Below, piece by piece: positions 45,641 to 56,228 of a stretch of 64,000 nucleotides of DNA. The stretch's first letter is position 1. The number at the start of each line of letters is the position of its first letter. The notes under the pieces are model-generated. The model was not told the origin of the DNA, did no database searches, and was given only the letters and a program-made list of their open reading frames with translations. The stretch lies in NCBI GenBank assembly GCA_039621445.1, contig CP154954.1, positions 9,116,634 to 9,180,633 of the forward strand. Reading direction: 5' to 3'. The stretch is from Euglena gracilis (taxonomy: Eukaryota > Euglenida > Euglenophyceae > Euglenales). A program made the position numbers and the translations under genes.

Positions 45641-46208
45641 CACTGGCTCCCAACCTAGCAAAATGACCACAGAAACCCAAATAATGACCACAAAAAGACT
45701 TAAAATTGACTGCAAAAGGCCCCAAAAAGCAACCAAAATGACCGAAAATGGCTTCAAATAACCTAAACTTGCCCAAAAACGCCAACAATGTTCACAAAAA
45801 ATTGTAAAAAAATTACCCAACATCACCAAAATGGTGCAAAATGGCCAAAAAAATGCCATAAAATGTGCTCGTATTGACCCAATCGGCCCCATATTTGCCA
45901 AATCAGTGCGAAATATCCCCAAAATTAGCAAAAATTGATCCAAAATGGCCTAGATGGGTGTAATACTGGAGATTTGTGAAATTATCCCAAAAATGGGTTC
46001 TTCAAAATATACAAAAAAAAATGCCAGCATCGCCCTTGTCACCAAAATTTTCTGAAATGCCATCAAAACATTCAACTTTGCAGGCATAATAACAAAAGCA
46101 GAGAGGCTGCACAGAGACAAGAATCAGTCGCCAGGAAAAAAGAAACTGTTAGGCAAAAAAATTCGCATCAATTTTTTTCTCATTTTCGGCCATTTTCGGC
46201 CATTTTCG
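45641..46208. other. No gene recognised
   Basis: AT-rich with repeated AAAATG[GA]CC-type words and no supported frame. Confidence 0.4.
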
Positions 46209-46649
46209 GGACCCCCACAGGGTTCGATATAAGGACAGGTGGGGGGGGGGGTGGTCCGGACCCCCCCCTGCGGGCCAGGAGGGGGGGGGGGGGGGGGGGG
46301 GGACACCCCCCCCCACCTAAACAGGTGCGCGGTCAGGGTGGCCAAATTTTCGGCCCGGCGCAAAGCGCCGGGCCGAAAATTTTTGACCCCCCAAAACGAC
46401 CAAAAGTGCCATTTTGGGCACTTTTTGGGCAAAAATGTGCCAAAAATGCAAAAAATTTTCGGCGCAAAGCGCCGGAGGAAAAAATTGACCCTTTTTGGGG
46501 GGGGTCAATTTTTGCCCCCGAGGGTCGGTCCGGACCCCCCTTGCAGGTGGGGGGGGGGGGCCTGCGGGCCAGGAGGGGGGGGGGGGGGGGGGACACCCCC
46601 CCCACCTAAACCATGTACGCCCTCCTTATATCGAACCCTGGACCCCCAC
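46209..46649. mobile_element. Mutator-like MITE, copy 1
   Basis: Terminal inverted repeat AGGGTTCGATATAAGGA (46219) and TCCTTATATCGAACCCT (ending 46639). Perfect 10-bp duplication GGACCCCCAC at 46209-46218 and 46640-46649. The interior has G-tracts up to about 30 nt, CGGCGCAAAGCGCCG hairpins and repeated GTGCC[AC]AAAATG words. No coding capacity. Duplications of 9-11 bp are typical of Mutator-like elements. Confidence 0.85.
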
Positions 46650-47239
46650 CTATAGAGCCCAAAATTTCATTTTCGGCCATTTTTACTACAGGTGCTTGGC
46701 CGTAAAGCCCCTAGAGCCCCCCCCCCCCGGGAAAATGAGCCGTCAAAAAGGTCCTAAAAGAAACCGAAACTGTTAGAATGCCCTGAAAACCACCAATTAT
46801 GCAAAAAAAACACATCAGTTTTCGACCCCAAAATGAGTTTTGGCCAGCCCTGATTGCTATTAATCTGGAAATCCCTGATGACGATGACCCCATCTAATGT
46901 GCAACTTTGGTAATGAAATAATGAAGCCTGATGAGTGCATATGGTGGTGTTCTGTCCCCAAAATGGGGTGACAATCCATAATGCCAGGCGGGCATCCATG
47001 GAATATGATGGGGGGAACTGAGATTCCCACTGATCTCATATGAATCAAGGCATGAGATAGGCGGGCCACACCCATCCATCCTTGCATGACACCAAGTCCC
47101 AGCACAAATTGATTGCGGCAAGTCCATCACATTTGCACAAATATTTCACATCCATCCTGCAATCACCTGGGATAGATTCAGATGCGCAACACCTGTATCC
47201 AGAGTTCATTTCCTGAGCATTGGATGAGATCCCATTTAG
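46650..47239. other. No supported gene
   Basis: Short - strand frames (46860-47130) have no recognisable family. It may be intron upstream of the segment at 47240. Confidence 0.35.
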
Positions 47240-47530
47240 GCCCGAATCGCTGACTGGACAAATACACAGCGAAATATATACAAGACGAAGCAGGGCGACT
47301 GGGAGCCGAACTTCACACTCGGCAGAGGCAAAAACCCTGAGTGGGAAAAATTCAGGTGTTTGCTTGAATTCTTCAAATCCCATGTCGAAAACCATGAATT
47401 ATCTGAATTCTTCTTGAGCCAGCGCAACTCGGCCATCCTTGCCTTGCACACATTGCAAATTAACCCCCAAATGGAGGTTTTGGAAGGCATTTGGGTGGGT
47501 TTTGAGTCATTTTCCTTCACATTTGATTGA
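47240..47530 (+). CDS. Coding exon of an unknown gene (probably last exon)
   Basis: 96 codons ending in TGA, without Met at the start; a CATTTAG just before 47240 could be the 3' splice site. The protein has balanced, globular composition: ARIADWTNTQRNIYKTKQG, then WEPNFTLGRGKNPEWEKF, LLEFFKSHVENHELSEFFL and ILALHTLQINPQMEVLEG. The amphipathic helices and Trp/Phe content argue for real coding sequence. No family is recognised. GAG|GTTTTG near 47484 is an alternative exon end. Confidence 0.5.
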   Translation, partial: ARIADWTNTQRNIYKTKQGDWEPNFTLGRGKNPEWEKFRCLLEFFKSHVENHELSEFFLSQRNSAILALHTLQINPQMEVLEGIWVGFESFSFTFD

Positions 47531-48300
47531 AATTTTTTGGGGGGGGGCTTCAAAATTAACCTTCGAATAAGGACATTGGATTTGCGGGCCAACATTTGGG
47601 GGTCTGGGTGAAAAATTTTTGAGAGTGTTTTGGGCACTTTTTGGGGGGTTCGGCGCAAAGCGCAAGGAAAAATTTCTTGGGGGGGGGGGGTGGATCCAGG
47701 GTTTCGGAGGCAGGTGGGGGGGGGGGGGGGACCCCCCTTGCGGGCCAGGAACACCCCCCACCTTAACATGCGCATGACAATTTTTGGGCACTTTTTGGGC
47801 AAAAATGTGCCAAATGCAAAAAAAAAAATTTCCGCAAAGCGCAAAGGAAGCAAAAAAGGAAAAAAGCTGACGGGGGGGGGGGGGGGTGTCCCACCCCCCC
47901 AGGGGGGGGCCCCCAGGGGGGGGGGGGGGGGGCCGGGGGACCCCCCCATGCGGGGGGGGGGGGCGGGGGACGGACTGGGGGGTCGGCCCGACCACCCACC
48001 CTATGGTGGCTACCAAAAAAATCCCACCAAGGGACCACAATGAGCCATCAATTTTTTTTTCAAACACCAGAAGCATTTTTTAAGACGAGGACCACCCACC
48101 ACCCACCCACCCCCTCCCGACCCACAAAAAAAAATGGCCGAAAAAAAAAAAAATAAAATTTTTGGCGCTGCGGCGCCGAAAAGTACACCACCCCCCCCGG
48201 CCCCCCCCCCCCCACCCACCCACCCACCCCTCCCCCCCCCCCCCCCCCCCGGGGGCCCAAATTTAAAAAAAAAGAAGAAAGACAAGAAGACATGCCAGGG
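47531..48300. repeat. Diverged G-rich MITE-like sequence
   Basis: Shares GCAAAGCGCAAGGAAAAA, GGGCACTTTTTGGGCAAAAA and CCCTTGCGGGCCAGGA with the MITEs at 46219 and 50779 but lacks their termini. It contains G- and C-tracts over 15 nt (47876-47960, 48183-48254). Confidence 0.6.
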
Positions 48301-48607
48301 GAGATCCAGTCGTCCTGGGGGTTCCCTGAACTCCCACTTTTGTCGCGTGCAAAATGAGAGCGAAGGGACGGAAGGGATTGCATTCCGCTTCCGTAATCCT
48401 GTGCGCTATGGATGATGCATGTCGCTGCTTGACGGGGGTGAATGTGCCCACAATGGACCTGATCCCTTGTGCAAAGAAAAGAAAAGGAGGAAAGACTGAG
48501 AAGAACAGGGGGGGGTGAGAGGGGAGGATGCAACCTTACTGAATGCTTGTGGGGATCATCCTTGAAAAACTTCTTGCTGAAATCCTCATTTTTGTTTCAC
48601 TTTCCAG
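48301..48607. other. No supported gene
   Basis: Short frames on both strands, none with a recognisable family. Confidence 0.3.
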
Positions 48608-48784
48608 AGTGCCTCTGCTGCTATTTTTGCACAATTTGGGCATTCCGTCGTTCTTCTGTGAGGAACATGCTTCGGGTCTGTCCAAATTCAGGGGAGCAAG
48701 GTTTTCTTCAGACATCATTGGATTGTTCTGGTGATTCTGAGTTCGTCTCTGCCCCCCATTTCATCCCTCTCAAGTTCGGAACAG
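48608..48784 (+). other. Possible exon
   Basis: Preceded by TTTCCAG and followed by CAG|GTGAAG; one frame is open throughout (RVCPNSGEQGFLQTSLDCSG, then SEFVSAPHFIPLKFGTG). Splice-like borders are short and could be chance. Confidence 0.3.
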
Positions 48785-48837
48785 GTGAAGAAACAAAGCT
48801 GACAACAACACAGAAAGGTAATGGGTCTGATTTGCAG

Positions 48838-49862
48838 ACAACATGGGCCGCCAAAATACAAGTACAGTGTCGGTTGGTTTGGCTTTTATACGCATGATGA
48901 TGAGGAAATGCTCTTGTGGAACAGAGGGAATTGGCAAACTGAACCACTGCAACCAAACAGATTTCTTTTGGACTGGAACCAGACAATTGCTTAAGCACTG
49001 GCCAACACCCCCCCTGGGGGGTGAGTGGCTGATTTTTTCGGAGTGATTGACTGTTTTTGACTGGTTTTTGGCCCGGACCCCCCTGGGGGGGGGGGGGTCG
49101 GCAAAAAACCACTAAAGTGACCGGGCGCCGGAAAAATTTTGGCCTTTTTTCCATTTTTTTGGTCAAATTTAGTGGCCGCCCCCCGGGGGGGGGGGGGTAG
49201 TGACTTACTGGTTTCCCGAAAAAAGTGACTGACTGGTTTTTCGAAAAGTGGAGTGACCCCCTCCCCCCCCCGGGGGTCGGTAAAAAAAATTGTATGACTG
49301 GAACCTGCAGACGAGAGAGGACTTTTTAAAATATAAAAACTGTGTGTTCACCTCTGGGCCTGAAAAATACCCAGAATAAAATACACAAAGAAAAAATCAA
49401 ATTTTGGAGACCTCAGGTGGACAATTGCTTACCGACCCCCGGGGGGGGGGAGGGGGGGTCACTCCACTTTTTTAAAAACCAGTCAGTCACTTTTTTTTGG
49501 GAAGCCAGTCAGTCACTACCCCCCCCCGGGGGGGGGGGGGGCGGCCACTCAGAAAAACGGCCACTTTCCAGTCACTTAAGGCCATTTTAGGCCAAAAAAA
49601 TTTTTCCGGCGCCTTCGGCGCCGGGGTCACTCAAGCCACTTTTGCCCACTCCTGGCCGACCCCCCCCCGGGGGGGGGAGGGGGTCCGGGCCCAAAACCAG
49701 TCAGTCACTCTGAAAAAACCAGTCACCCACCCCCCCCGGGGGGGGGGGGGGTGGGACAGTGCTTAAGCAATTGTCTGGACCGGACCACAAAATATGTGCT
49801 GAAATATATGAAAATTGTGCTGAAAAGATGCGGAAAAATATCTCATTTTTGGTCGTGTTCAG
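48838..49862 (+). pseudogene. Possible exon split by a MITE
   Basis: 48838-48979 (after TTTGCAG) reads GPPKYKYSVGWFGFYTHDD, then EEMLLWNRGNWQTEPLQPN and RFLLDWN. The frame resumes at 49787 with TKYVLKYMKIVLKRCGKIS and HFWSCS up to CAG|GTGAAG (49862). Between them lies a TIR element (48980-49777) plus its target duplication. If the duplication is removed the frame stays open across the join. Family unknown. Confidence 0.4.
48971..49786. mobile_element. TIR element (MITE) with possible 9-bp duplication
   Basis: CAGACAATTGCTTAAGCA at 48980 and its inverse ending at 49777. Flanks GACTGGAAC (48971-48979) and GACCGGACC (49778-49786) agree in 7 of 9 positions. The interior has large C/G foldback blocks (49180-49200, 49505-49545, 49660-49690), GGCGCCTTCGGCGCC at 49609-49623, and repeated words such as CCAGTCAGTCAC. 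No coding capacity. Confidence 0.7.
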
Positions 49863-50768
49863 GTGAAGGGGGGGGGCAGCAGCTTTTGCAGGAGTGCTGG
49901 GCAGCCCAAAGCGCCGAAAAAGTTGTTCATCCCCCCCCCCAATTGGAAGCCCCTCAGGTTTCCTGTCAAAACACCAAACAAGTCCACACCCACTGTCCAG
50001 CAAAAAGGACCAAAATCTGCTGAAAATTTTGACAAAAACAGTCTCATGGGGGGATATGCAGAGCATATTTTGCAGGGTGGGTATGGGTCACTATCAGGGG
50101 GGGGGGGTCAATAAAATTCCTTTAGGACCAGCCGGCCAGGTCCTGAGGCAGGGGGCATGGGACACTATCGGGAGGGGGGGGCTTGGTGCTCACAGGTGAA
50201 AAAAAGATATTCAAAAAAAAACAGGGCAAAGAGCATTTCGCGTCTGCTTTGGCATATGTGAGATGATGTTTTCTTGAAACAATGCTGCGGCAACCGTCAG
50301 CCCCTGGTGAGGAGCCTCTCACGCCACATTCTTGTCTCTGTTTTGCTTTGGACCCAGCTGGGGCCTTGTGGGAGGACCAGCCCCCCCCCCACCAACCAAA
50401 TGGGGGACCCCTTCACCCGGGGAGGGTGGGGTCCGGCAGACCCAAAAGTTTGGTGCTTTGTGGTGTTTTGGTGCTTCCAACCATAGCATTCCTTCGTGAC
50501 CCCCAAGGGGGGTCACTTTCCACTTTCAAAAAACCAGTCAGTTCACTGTTCAAAAACCAATGCCCCGGGGGGGGGGGGTTCGGTCATGGCAACCTTAAAT
50601 GGCAGCACATAAAGGGGGGGGGGGAGTTTATCATTAGCAGGAGGGGGGGGGGCAGCCCCCCACCCAGAGGACCGAAAGACGACTAGGTTAGCACAAAATT
50701 TTCGCTCATGGTCGGCCCGACCTCCAGAATTGTCGCAGCCAATCATCTGTACAGAGCCGGCTGGCTGG
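49863..50768. other. No supported gene
   Basis: G-rich sequence with two copies of a GGG[TC]CACTATC[AG]GG... or GGGACACTATCGGGAGGG word near 50090 and 50160. A short + frame near 50282-50400 (PGEEPLTPHSCLCFALDPAG) is weakly coding-like. Confidence 0.3.
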
Positions 50769-51191
50769 TCCCCCCCCCAGGGTTCGATATAAGGAGAGGA
50801 GGGGGGGGGGTGGTCCGGACCCCCCCCCCTGCGGGCCAGGAGGGGGGGGGGGGGGGGGGGACACCCCCCCCACCTAAACAGTGGCGCGGTCAGGGTGACC
50901 GAAAAATTTTGACCCCCCAAAACGACCAAAAGTGCCATTTTGGGCACTTTTTGGGCAAAAATTGGCCAAAAATGCAAAAAAAATTTCGGCGCAAAGTGCC
51001 GGAGGAAAAAATTGACCCTTTTTTGGGGGGGGGGTCCCGGGTACCCCCCGAGGGTCGGTCCGGACCCCCCTTGCAGGTGGGGGGGGGTGGTCCGGACCCC
51101 CCCTGCGGGCCAGGAGGGGGGGGGGGGGGGGGGGACACCCCCCCCACCTAAACCATGTACGCCCTCCTTGTATCGAACCCTGCCCCCCCCC
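50769..51191. mobile_element. Mutator-like MITE, copy 2
   Basis: AGGGTTCGATATAAGGA at 50779 and the inverse (CCTTGTATCGAACCCT) ending at 51181; flanking C9 on both sides is compatible with a 9-bp duplication but is low complexity. Interior closely matches copy 1 (46219-46639). Confidence 0.8.
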
Positions 51192-51900
51192 ACACTCCCC
51201 CCCCACTGTCACTCCACACTTAACCCCCACACTCCCCTTTTGTGTGAAAAGGAAATTGCCAGATTCCTGCATGTGGCCCAACGTTTGAGTGTCATTTTTT
51301 GACTCACTGGGCCTTTGGCCTCGTCCTGGGGAGGGGGGGGCGGACCCTCCCCCAGATCCAAATTAACAAAATCCATATCTTCCGAACACGAAGATAGCGG
51401 CAAGTGAACAAAACCCTTCAGGGGCAGGTGCGCTCTCATGCGGGAGGAGTTTCGGCCGTGGGTGTGTGATCTGGTGCAGCAGTGACGGCCGGTATAAAAT
51501 ACACTAGGATCGAAAGGGGTGGACAGAATTTAGCCCAGATTGACTCCCCCCCACTGTCACCCCACACTTACCCCCCACACTCCCCCCCACTGTCACCCCA
51601 CACTTACCTCCCACACTTACCCCCCACAGTACCCCACACTCGACTGTGGGGGCTCCACTTTATGCCATATGTGTAAAGTGCAAACAAGTAATTGGCACGC
51701 AAACATTTTTGAGATAAAATGCAAAAAATTGACCGGAAGTGCAATAATATACGGTGTGAAGAGTGAAAATTTCAGGGGTTGGGGTGTAAGCAAAGCGACG
51801 AAACACCAACCATCTTCATTTCTTTATTTTCTCCTTCTGTGCACTTTGGGTTTGTCTTTGTGCAGGGGGGGGGGGATGCGCTGGACGGCCCTCGGAAAAA
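51192..51900. other. No supported gene; C-rich direct repeats
   Basis: Words CCCCCCACTGTCACYCCACACT TA-like recur at 51185-51240 and 51540-51640. No recognised protein; CGGSTLCHMCKVQTSNWHAN near 51650 is a short chance-like frame. Confidence 0.3.
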
Positions 51901-52190
51901 ATGCGCAAAAATGCGCAAAAAAATGCGCAAAAAATGCATTTTTTTGCGCATTTTTTTGCCCAATTTTGCACATTTTCAATTTGTGCGCCTTTTTTGCGCA
52001 TTTTTTTTGCCCAATTTTGCATATTTTCAATTTGCGCCTTTTTTGCGCCTTTTTTGCCCAATTTTGCACATTTTCAATTTTTGCGCCTTTTTTGCGAATT
52101 TTTTTGCCCAATTTTGCACATTTTCAATTTTGCGCCTTTTTTGCGCCTTTTTTTGCCCAATTTTGCACATTTTGCCATTTTTGCACATTT
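51901..52190. repeat. AT-rich minisatellite, unit about 45-60 bp
   Basis: Five imperfect copies containing TTTGCCCAATTTTGCACATT, TTCAATTT and GCGCCTTTTTTGCGC. Preceded by an inverted ATGCGCAAAAAATGC / GCATTTTTTGCGCAT foldback (51900-51960); similar words recur at 52420-52500. Confidence 0.85.
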
Positions 52191-52524
52191 TCCACCCAAA
52201 TCACATGCTCACCGAATTTTGCCCATGTTCAACTGACCCATTTCTGTAACCAACGAACCCATTTTCGCACTTTTTTGGCCAAAATGCCTTCATTTCAGCT
52301 CTTTTTGGTGATTTTGGTTTAATTTTGGGTTTACTGTTGGAAAAAAATTTTTGTCTAAGTCCTTTTTCCCTTAGGAATGTCACAAACTCAGGACAATGTG
52401 CAAAAATGGGGGGGGGAATTGCAAAAAATGCGCAAAAATGCGCATTTTTGAAAAATTGACAAAAAATGCGCAAAAAATGCGCAAAAATGCGAAAAAATGC
52501 GAAACGCATTTCCCCCACCTGCTT

Positions 52525-52531
52525 TGTGCTG

Positions 52532-52569
<38 letters not shown>

Positions 52570-52605
52570 TGTGCGCGCGCGCGTGTGCGTGTGTGTGCGC
52601 GCGGC
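52525..52605. repeat. Compound microsatellite (TC)n (TG)n (CG)n
   Basis: A run of TC, then TG, then alternating CG/TG dinucleotides. Alternating purine-pyrimidine sequence can adopt Z-DNA. Confidence 0.95.
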
Positions 52606-52717
52606 TGAGCGTGTGTTGTAAGCTCTTGGAACAACACAAAACACGAGAAACTCCTCATTCACAGGATACATCACTGCGGCTTGGTCAAGCACGGGGTAGA
52701 GGAGCAGGCTGGAGAGC

Positions 52718-52902
52718 TCAGTAGAGAACCACGTGGTGCGGAGAGTCAGTGGTCGGAACGGGGGTTGGGGCAGCATGCGGGTTGTACTCCTCGTACACCC
52801 CGTCAAACGGGACCTCCTGCCCATCCACATAGAACTCCTTCTCCTTCACATCGAGATCAAGCAGCTGGTACTTCTTCAGCTTGGCAACAGGGTGCTGGAC
52901 AA
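52718..52902 (-). CDS. Coding exon of an unknown gene, with stop
   Basis: Follows ATTGCCAG (possible 3' splice site) and reads VQHPVAKLKKYQLLDLDVKE, then EFYVDGQEVPFDGVYEEYN and PHAAPTPVPTTDSPHHVV, ending in TGA. Alternating hydrophobic and charged residues look like a real folded tail. It might be the last exon of the same gene as 53081-53350. Family unknown. Confidence 0.45.
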
Positions 52903-53080
52903 CTGGCAATTAGTGAGCTCAATCAAAAAAAAATCTATTTAAGCAACCTTTTTTTAAAAAAGCGGAAATATGAATTCTTGAATTCTTGATTTTTGAATTC
53001 TTCAAAAAAAACACAACAGCAGGAAAAATGCTCTGACATGCACTGATGCATGTCGTGCAAAAAAAGGCCCATGCAGTACC

Positions 53081-53350
53081 TTAATGCTGTCCAATTCCCT
53101 GATCCCTAATGCCCAAAAAGCCAGTCGCAGTGGCTCCAAGCGAAAAGGCAGAGGAGAAGACAAGCAGGATGAACCCATAAGAGTAGCCATGCACTGGGAA
53201 AATACTATTGGCGTGGCAGGTCATTTCGGCATACGCGATGAAGACAGAATAGGAGCAGATGGAGGAGGCAGGTACCATGATGATGAACACCCGGCCAGGC
53301 CCTTTGTGAGCAACAACCCCTTGACCATTGGGATGAACAAAATTCAGTCT
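53081..53350 (-). other. Possible exon of a membrane protein
   Basis: The frame reads VHPNGQGVVAHKGPGRVFII, then VPASSICSYSVFIAYAEMTC and GYSYGFILLVFSSAFSLGAT: two hydrophobic spans of about 20 residues consistent with membrane segments. After ATGFLG a neighbouring frame (IRELDSIK, before a GTACTG) continues more plausibly, so a one-base shift may be present. Family unknown. The + strand is also open here but basic and less protein-like. Confidence 0.35.
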
Positions 53351-53429
53351 TAAATTATTTTAATCAGAAATTTCAGTTTCGTTGGTCAAGAATTTGGGGA
53401 AATCTAGATGTTGCCAAAAAAGGTTGGTC

Positions 53430-54170
53430 AATTTCAAAGACATCGGAATCCGTTTAGGTCAGTCAATTTCCATTCAGGCGCCCGCTTACGTCAGTCAATT
53501 TTCCATTCAGGCGGCTGTTAATGGGCCAAAAACCACTTTTTTGGCTATAATTCCGTCCAGGCGGTTCGGTCGAACAAAATTCAAGACAGGCATCGGGCCC
53601 AGACAAAATAGATTTTTATACAAAAAATCGACCAACACTAACAGATTCAGCAAGGGCGCCGGGCGCCCCTGCTATTTTGTCTGGGCCTGATTCTTGAATT
53701 TCATTCGACCGAACCGCCTGGACGGAACTATAGCCAAAAAAAGTGGTTTTTGGCCCATTAACAGCCGCCTGAATGGAAATCAACTGACGTAAACGGGCGC
53801 CTGAATGGAAATCGACCGACGTAAACGGATTCCGATGCCTTGGGAATCGATTTGTGCCTTTTTGGCAATATCCAGATTTCCCCAATTCCTTGACCAATGA
53901 AGATGAAATTCCTGAATTTAGACGATCGGGATTGTATCCGTCTGTTTCAAAAATCGACCGACACCAACGGTTTCAGCAGGGGCTCCGGCTGCGAGCGAGC
54001 GAAGCAAGCCGCCCGGCGCCCTCTGCTGAAATCGAAGCCAATCAATTGATCAAACGACATAAATGGGCGCCGTCTTGGAAAGCGATCAACATAAACAATT
54101 TCAGCCTGAAATCCGTTGATGTCAGTGGAATTTCAAGACAGGCGTCGGGCCATGGAAATAGGTTTTAACA
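53430..54170. repeat. Dispersed repeat family with 31-bp units
   Basis: Contains GGCGCCTGAATGGAAATCGA-type units in both orientations (53460-53520 and 53760-53830), the GGCGCCGGGCGCC hairpins at 53655 and 54010, ATTCGACCGAACCGCCTGG, and GGCGTCGGGCC...AAATAGGTTTTA. The same modules recur at 61330-61690 and 62580-62790. Confidence 0.75.
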
Positions 54171-55285
54171 GTTGCCAAAACACCCCCGATCGAAAGCTTC
54201 TCATCAGGCGCAGGCTGTTTTTTTAGCAACCCCGGGGGGGGGGGGAGGGGGGGTCGGAGTGCCTGCCCAGGCAGGCACTACCCCCCCGGGGGGGGGGGGG
54301 GGCGGATTTCGGCCTGTGCCCAGGCACATTCCTTTGAAAACAGGCTATTTTTGGCTCCCCGCGCCGGGGTTGTGCCTGCGCAGGCAGGCACCCCCCACCC
54401 CTGGGTGGGGTCGGCACCCGACTAAAATACAGCCTGATCAGGCGTCCAGCGATGACAACGGAATCTGGCCAAATTGTACAGAATGCTTATTCTGAAGTTC
54501 CAGAAAATGGAACGGACATCCTAACTTCGGCCTGTTAGCCAGTTGTGACATCTGGCTCCGTGCGGATTTCCGGTGGTCGCCGTCGTGGTGGTCGGGCCGA
54601 CCATGGTCGGCCCGACCTGTGGTGGTCGGGCCGACCACCATTTTCCCGCAATACCCCCCCCCCTTTTGAACTTTTAAGCCCCCCCCCCCCTGGTCGGTGG
54701 CTAGTCGGTGGGCATAAAAATGGTCTGTGGCCGGCCCAAATCACCCAGAAATGCACTTGTGGCCAGTTCCCCCCCCCAGGACCCTGTCCTGGGGCGGTCC
54801 TGGGGGGGGGGTCCTTTGGAGGGTCCTGGGGGGGTGCTGGGGGGGGGGGGGGTCCTGGGTGGGTCCCACAACTTTTTGGCAGAAATTTTGCAGCACAAAT
54901 TCAGGTTTCTTTGAAATGGGTACCGCCCCCCGGTGGGTCCTGGGGGGGTCCTGGGGGGGGGGGAAACTGGCCATGACTCTTACGAGAGGCAGAAAACTCC
55001 CCCCTCCACCCCCATCCGAAGTTTTTTTTCATGGGGGGGGGGGCTTAAAAGTCGGCGGTTGACTCACCAGCACATTAGAGTGGGTATTTCGCCGACTAGT
55101 CGGCCAACTGGCTCCCCCCCCCTGTCTCGCCGACTCGCTGCCGACTAGGCCGACCGACCAATTGGCGTGGTCGGTCGGCCGACCAATTGGCTAGTCAGCC
55201 GACTAGCCAGCCCCCCCTCCAGCCCACCACCAACTAGTTGAAGGGTCGATCGACCAGTTGAGGGGTCGGTGACTGATGCGTGATA
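54171..55285. repeat. Non-coding mosaic of foldback repeats
   Basis: Includes the palindrome GTGCCTGCCCAGGCAGGCAC (about 54260), G/C foldbacks, GTCGGGCCGACCATGGTCGG at 54590-54610, repeated TCCTGGG[GT]GG words with G-runs at 54780-54960, and TAGTCGGCCGACTA-type palindromes at 55090-55210. 54540-54690 is homologous in inverse orientation to 57110-57260. No gene is recognised. Confidence 0.6.
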
Positions 55286-55454
55286 AATTGGTGCCTGCAG
55301 GGGACCAGCTACCCCAAAGAGACGCCCAACTAGGGTTAATACACATTGGGGGACCCTCGCTCGGCGCCTTCGGCGCCTCGCTCGGGTCCCCCAATGTTTT
55401 TAACCCTAGTTGGGCGCCTCTTTGGGTTCGCTGGGTCCCCTGCAGACACCAATT
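55286..55454. mobile_element. Hairpin (foldback) element, copy 1
   Basis: About 169 bp that fold back on themselves: AATTGGTGCCTGCAGGGGAC at the left and the near inverse at the right, with the centre GGCGCCTTCGGCGCC. The arms carry CTAGGGTTAA and CCCAACTAGG. Copy 2 is at 63156-63312. Confidence 0.8.
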
Positions 55455-56220
55455 GAACGACGTTGAGGGGATGGGATGGGACAGTTAGGAATGGAAACTT
55501 GACCCTAACCCTACGCCTTTAAATAACATCATCAACTGATCAGGTTCTGAAACTGCAGCGGCCTTCGGCCTTCGGCCAGGCGGCCTTCGGGGCGCATGGC
55601 GGTAGACTGGGAGGGGGGGTAGTCGGCCGACTAATGGTCGGTAGCTAGTCGGCGAGACGGGGTGGGGGGGGTATTGGGTAGTCGGCCGACTACCCACTCT
55701 GATGTACTAACGGGTCAGTACCGCCGACATTTAAATCTATGAAGAAAATCCTTGGAGAATTTCCCTGATGCAGAATGCTTGCATTTCTAAAGGATTTTCA
55801 TGTAATCCCTGTTTCATCATTGGTTTTTTTACCCCTCCCTGACCTGGAAAAGCTGTATTTTGAGCCAAAAATGAGTGTTTCTTCACCCCCCGGCGCCCTG
55901 TTTCGGGCACAAAACCTTTGCATTTCAGTAAACAGAGCTCCATGGAGTGCGCCGGTTTATATGGCGGTGTCAATGAAGGGGTGGGTGAGCGCTTATTAAG
56001 AGCACTCAGCACTCAGCACTGTTCAAAACCTGGTCCTGGGGGGTAAGGTGGTAGGGGGGGGGTCGCTGAGCTCTTATCCCTTTATGGGTAAGAGCATCAA
56101 GGGCCCACTGACCCCCACCGACCAAAGATTTCCATCTGGGGGTGTTTATGTTGGTGTAAGACATTTATTTGGACCCATCCGGACCATTTCCGGGTGTTGG
56201 GCCCGCCACAGACCATTTTT
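55455..56220. other. No gene recognised
   Basis: Contains a telomere-like GACCCTAACCCTACG at 55500, GGCCTTCGGCC foldbacks at 55558, a TAGTCGGCCGACTA repeat at 55620-55690, and a G-run with AGAGCATCAAG near 56090. The block GGTAGGGGGGGGGTCGCTGAG, joined to AGCTCTTATCCC, recurs inversely near 60700-60740. Confidence 0.4.
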
Positions 56221-56228
56221 ATGACCAC

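Noticed and set aside
52201-52830. - strand frame with THTHTRART repeats
   Set aside because: Translation of the dinucleotide microsatellite.
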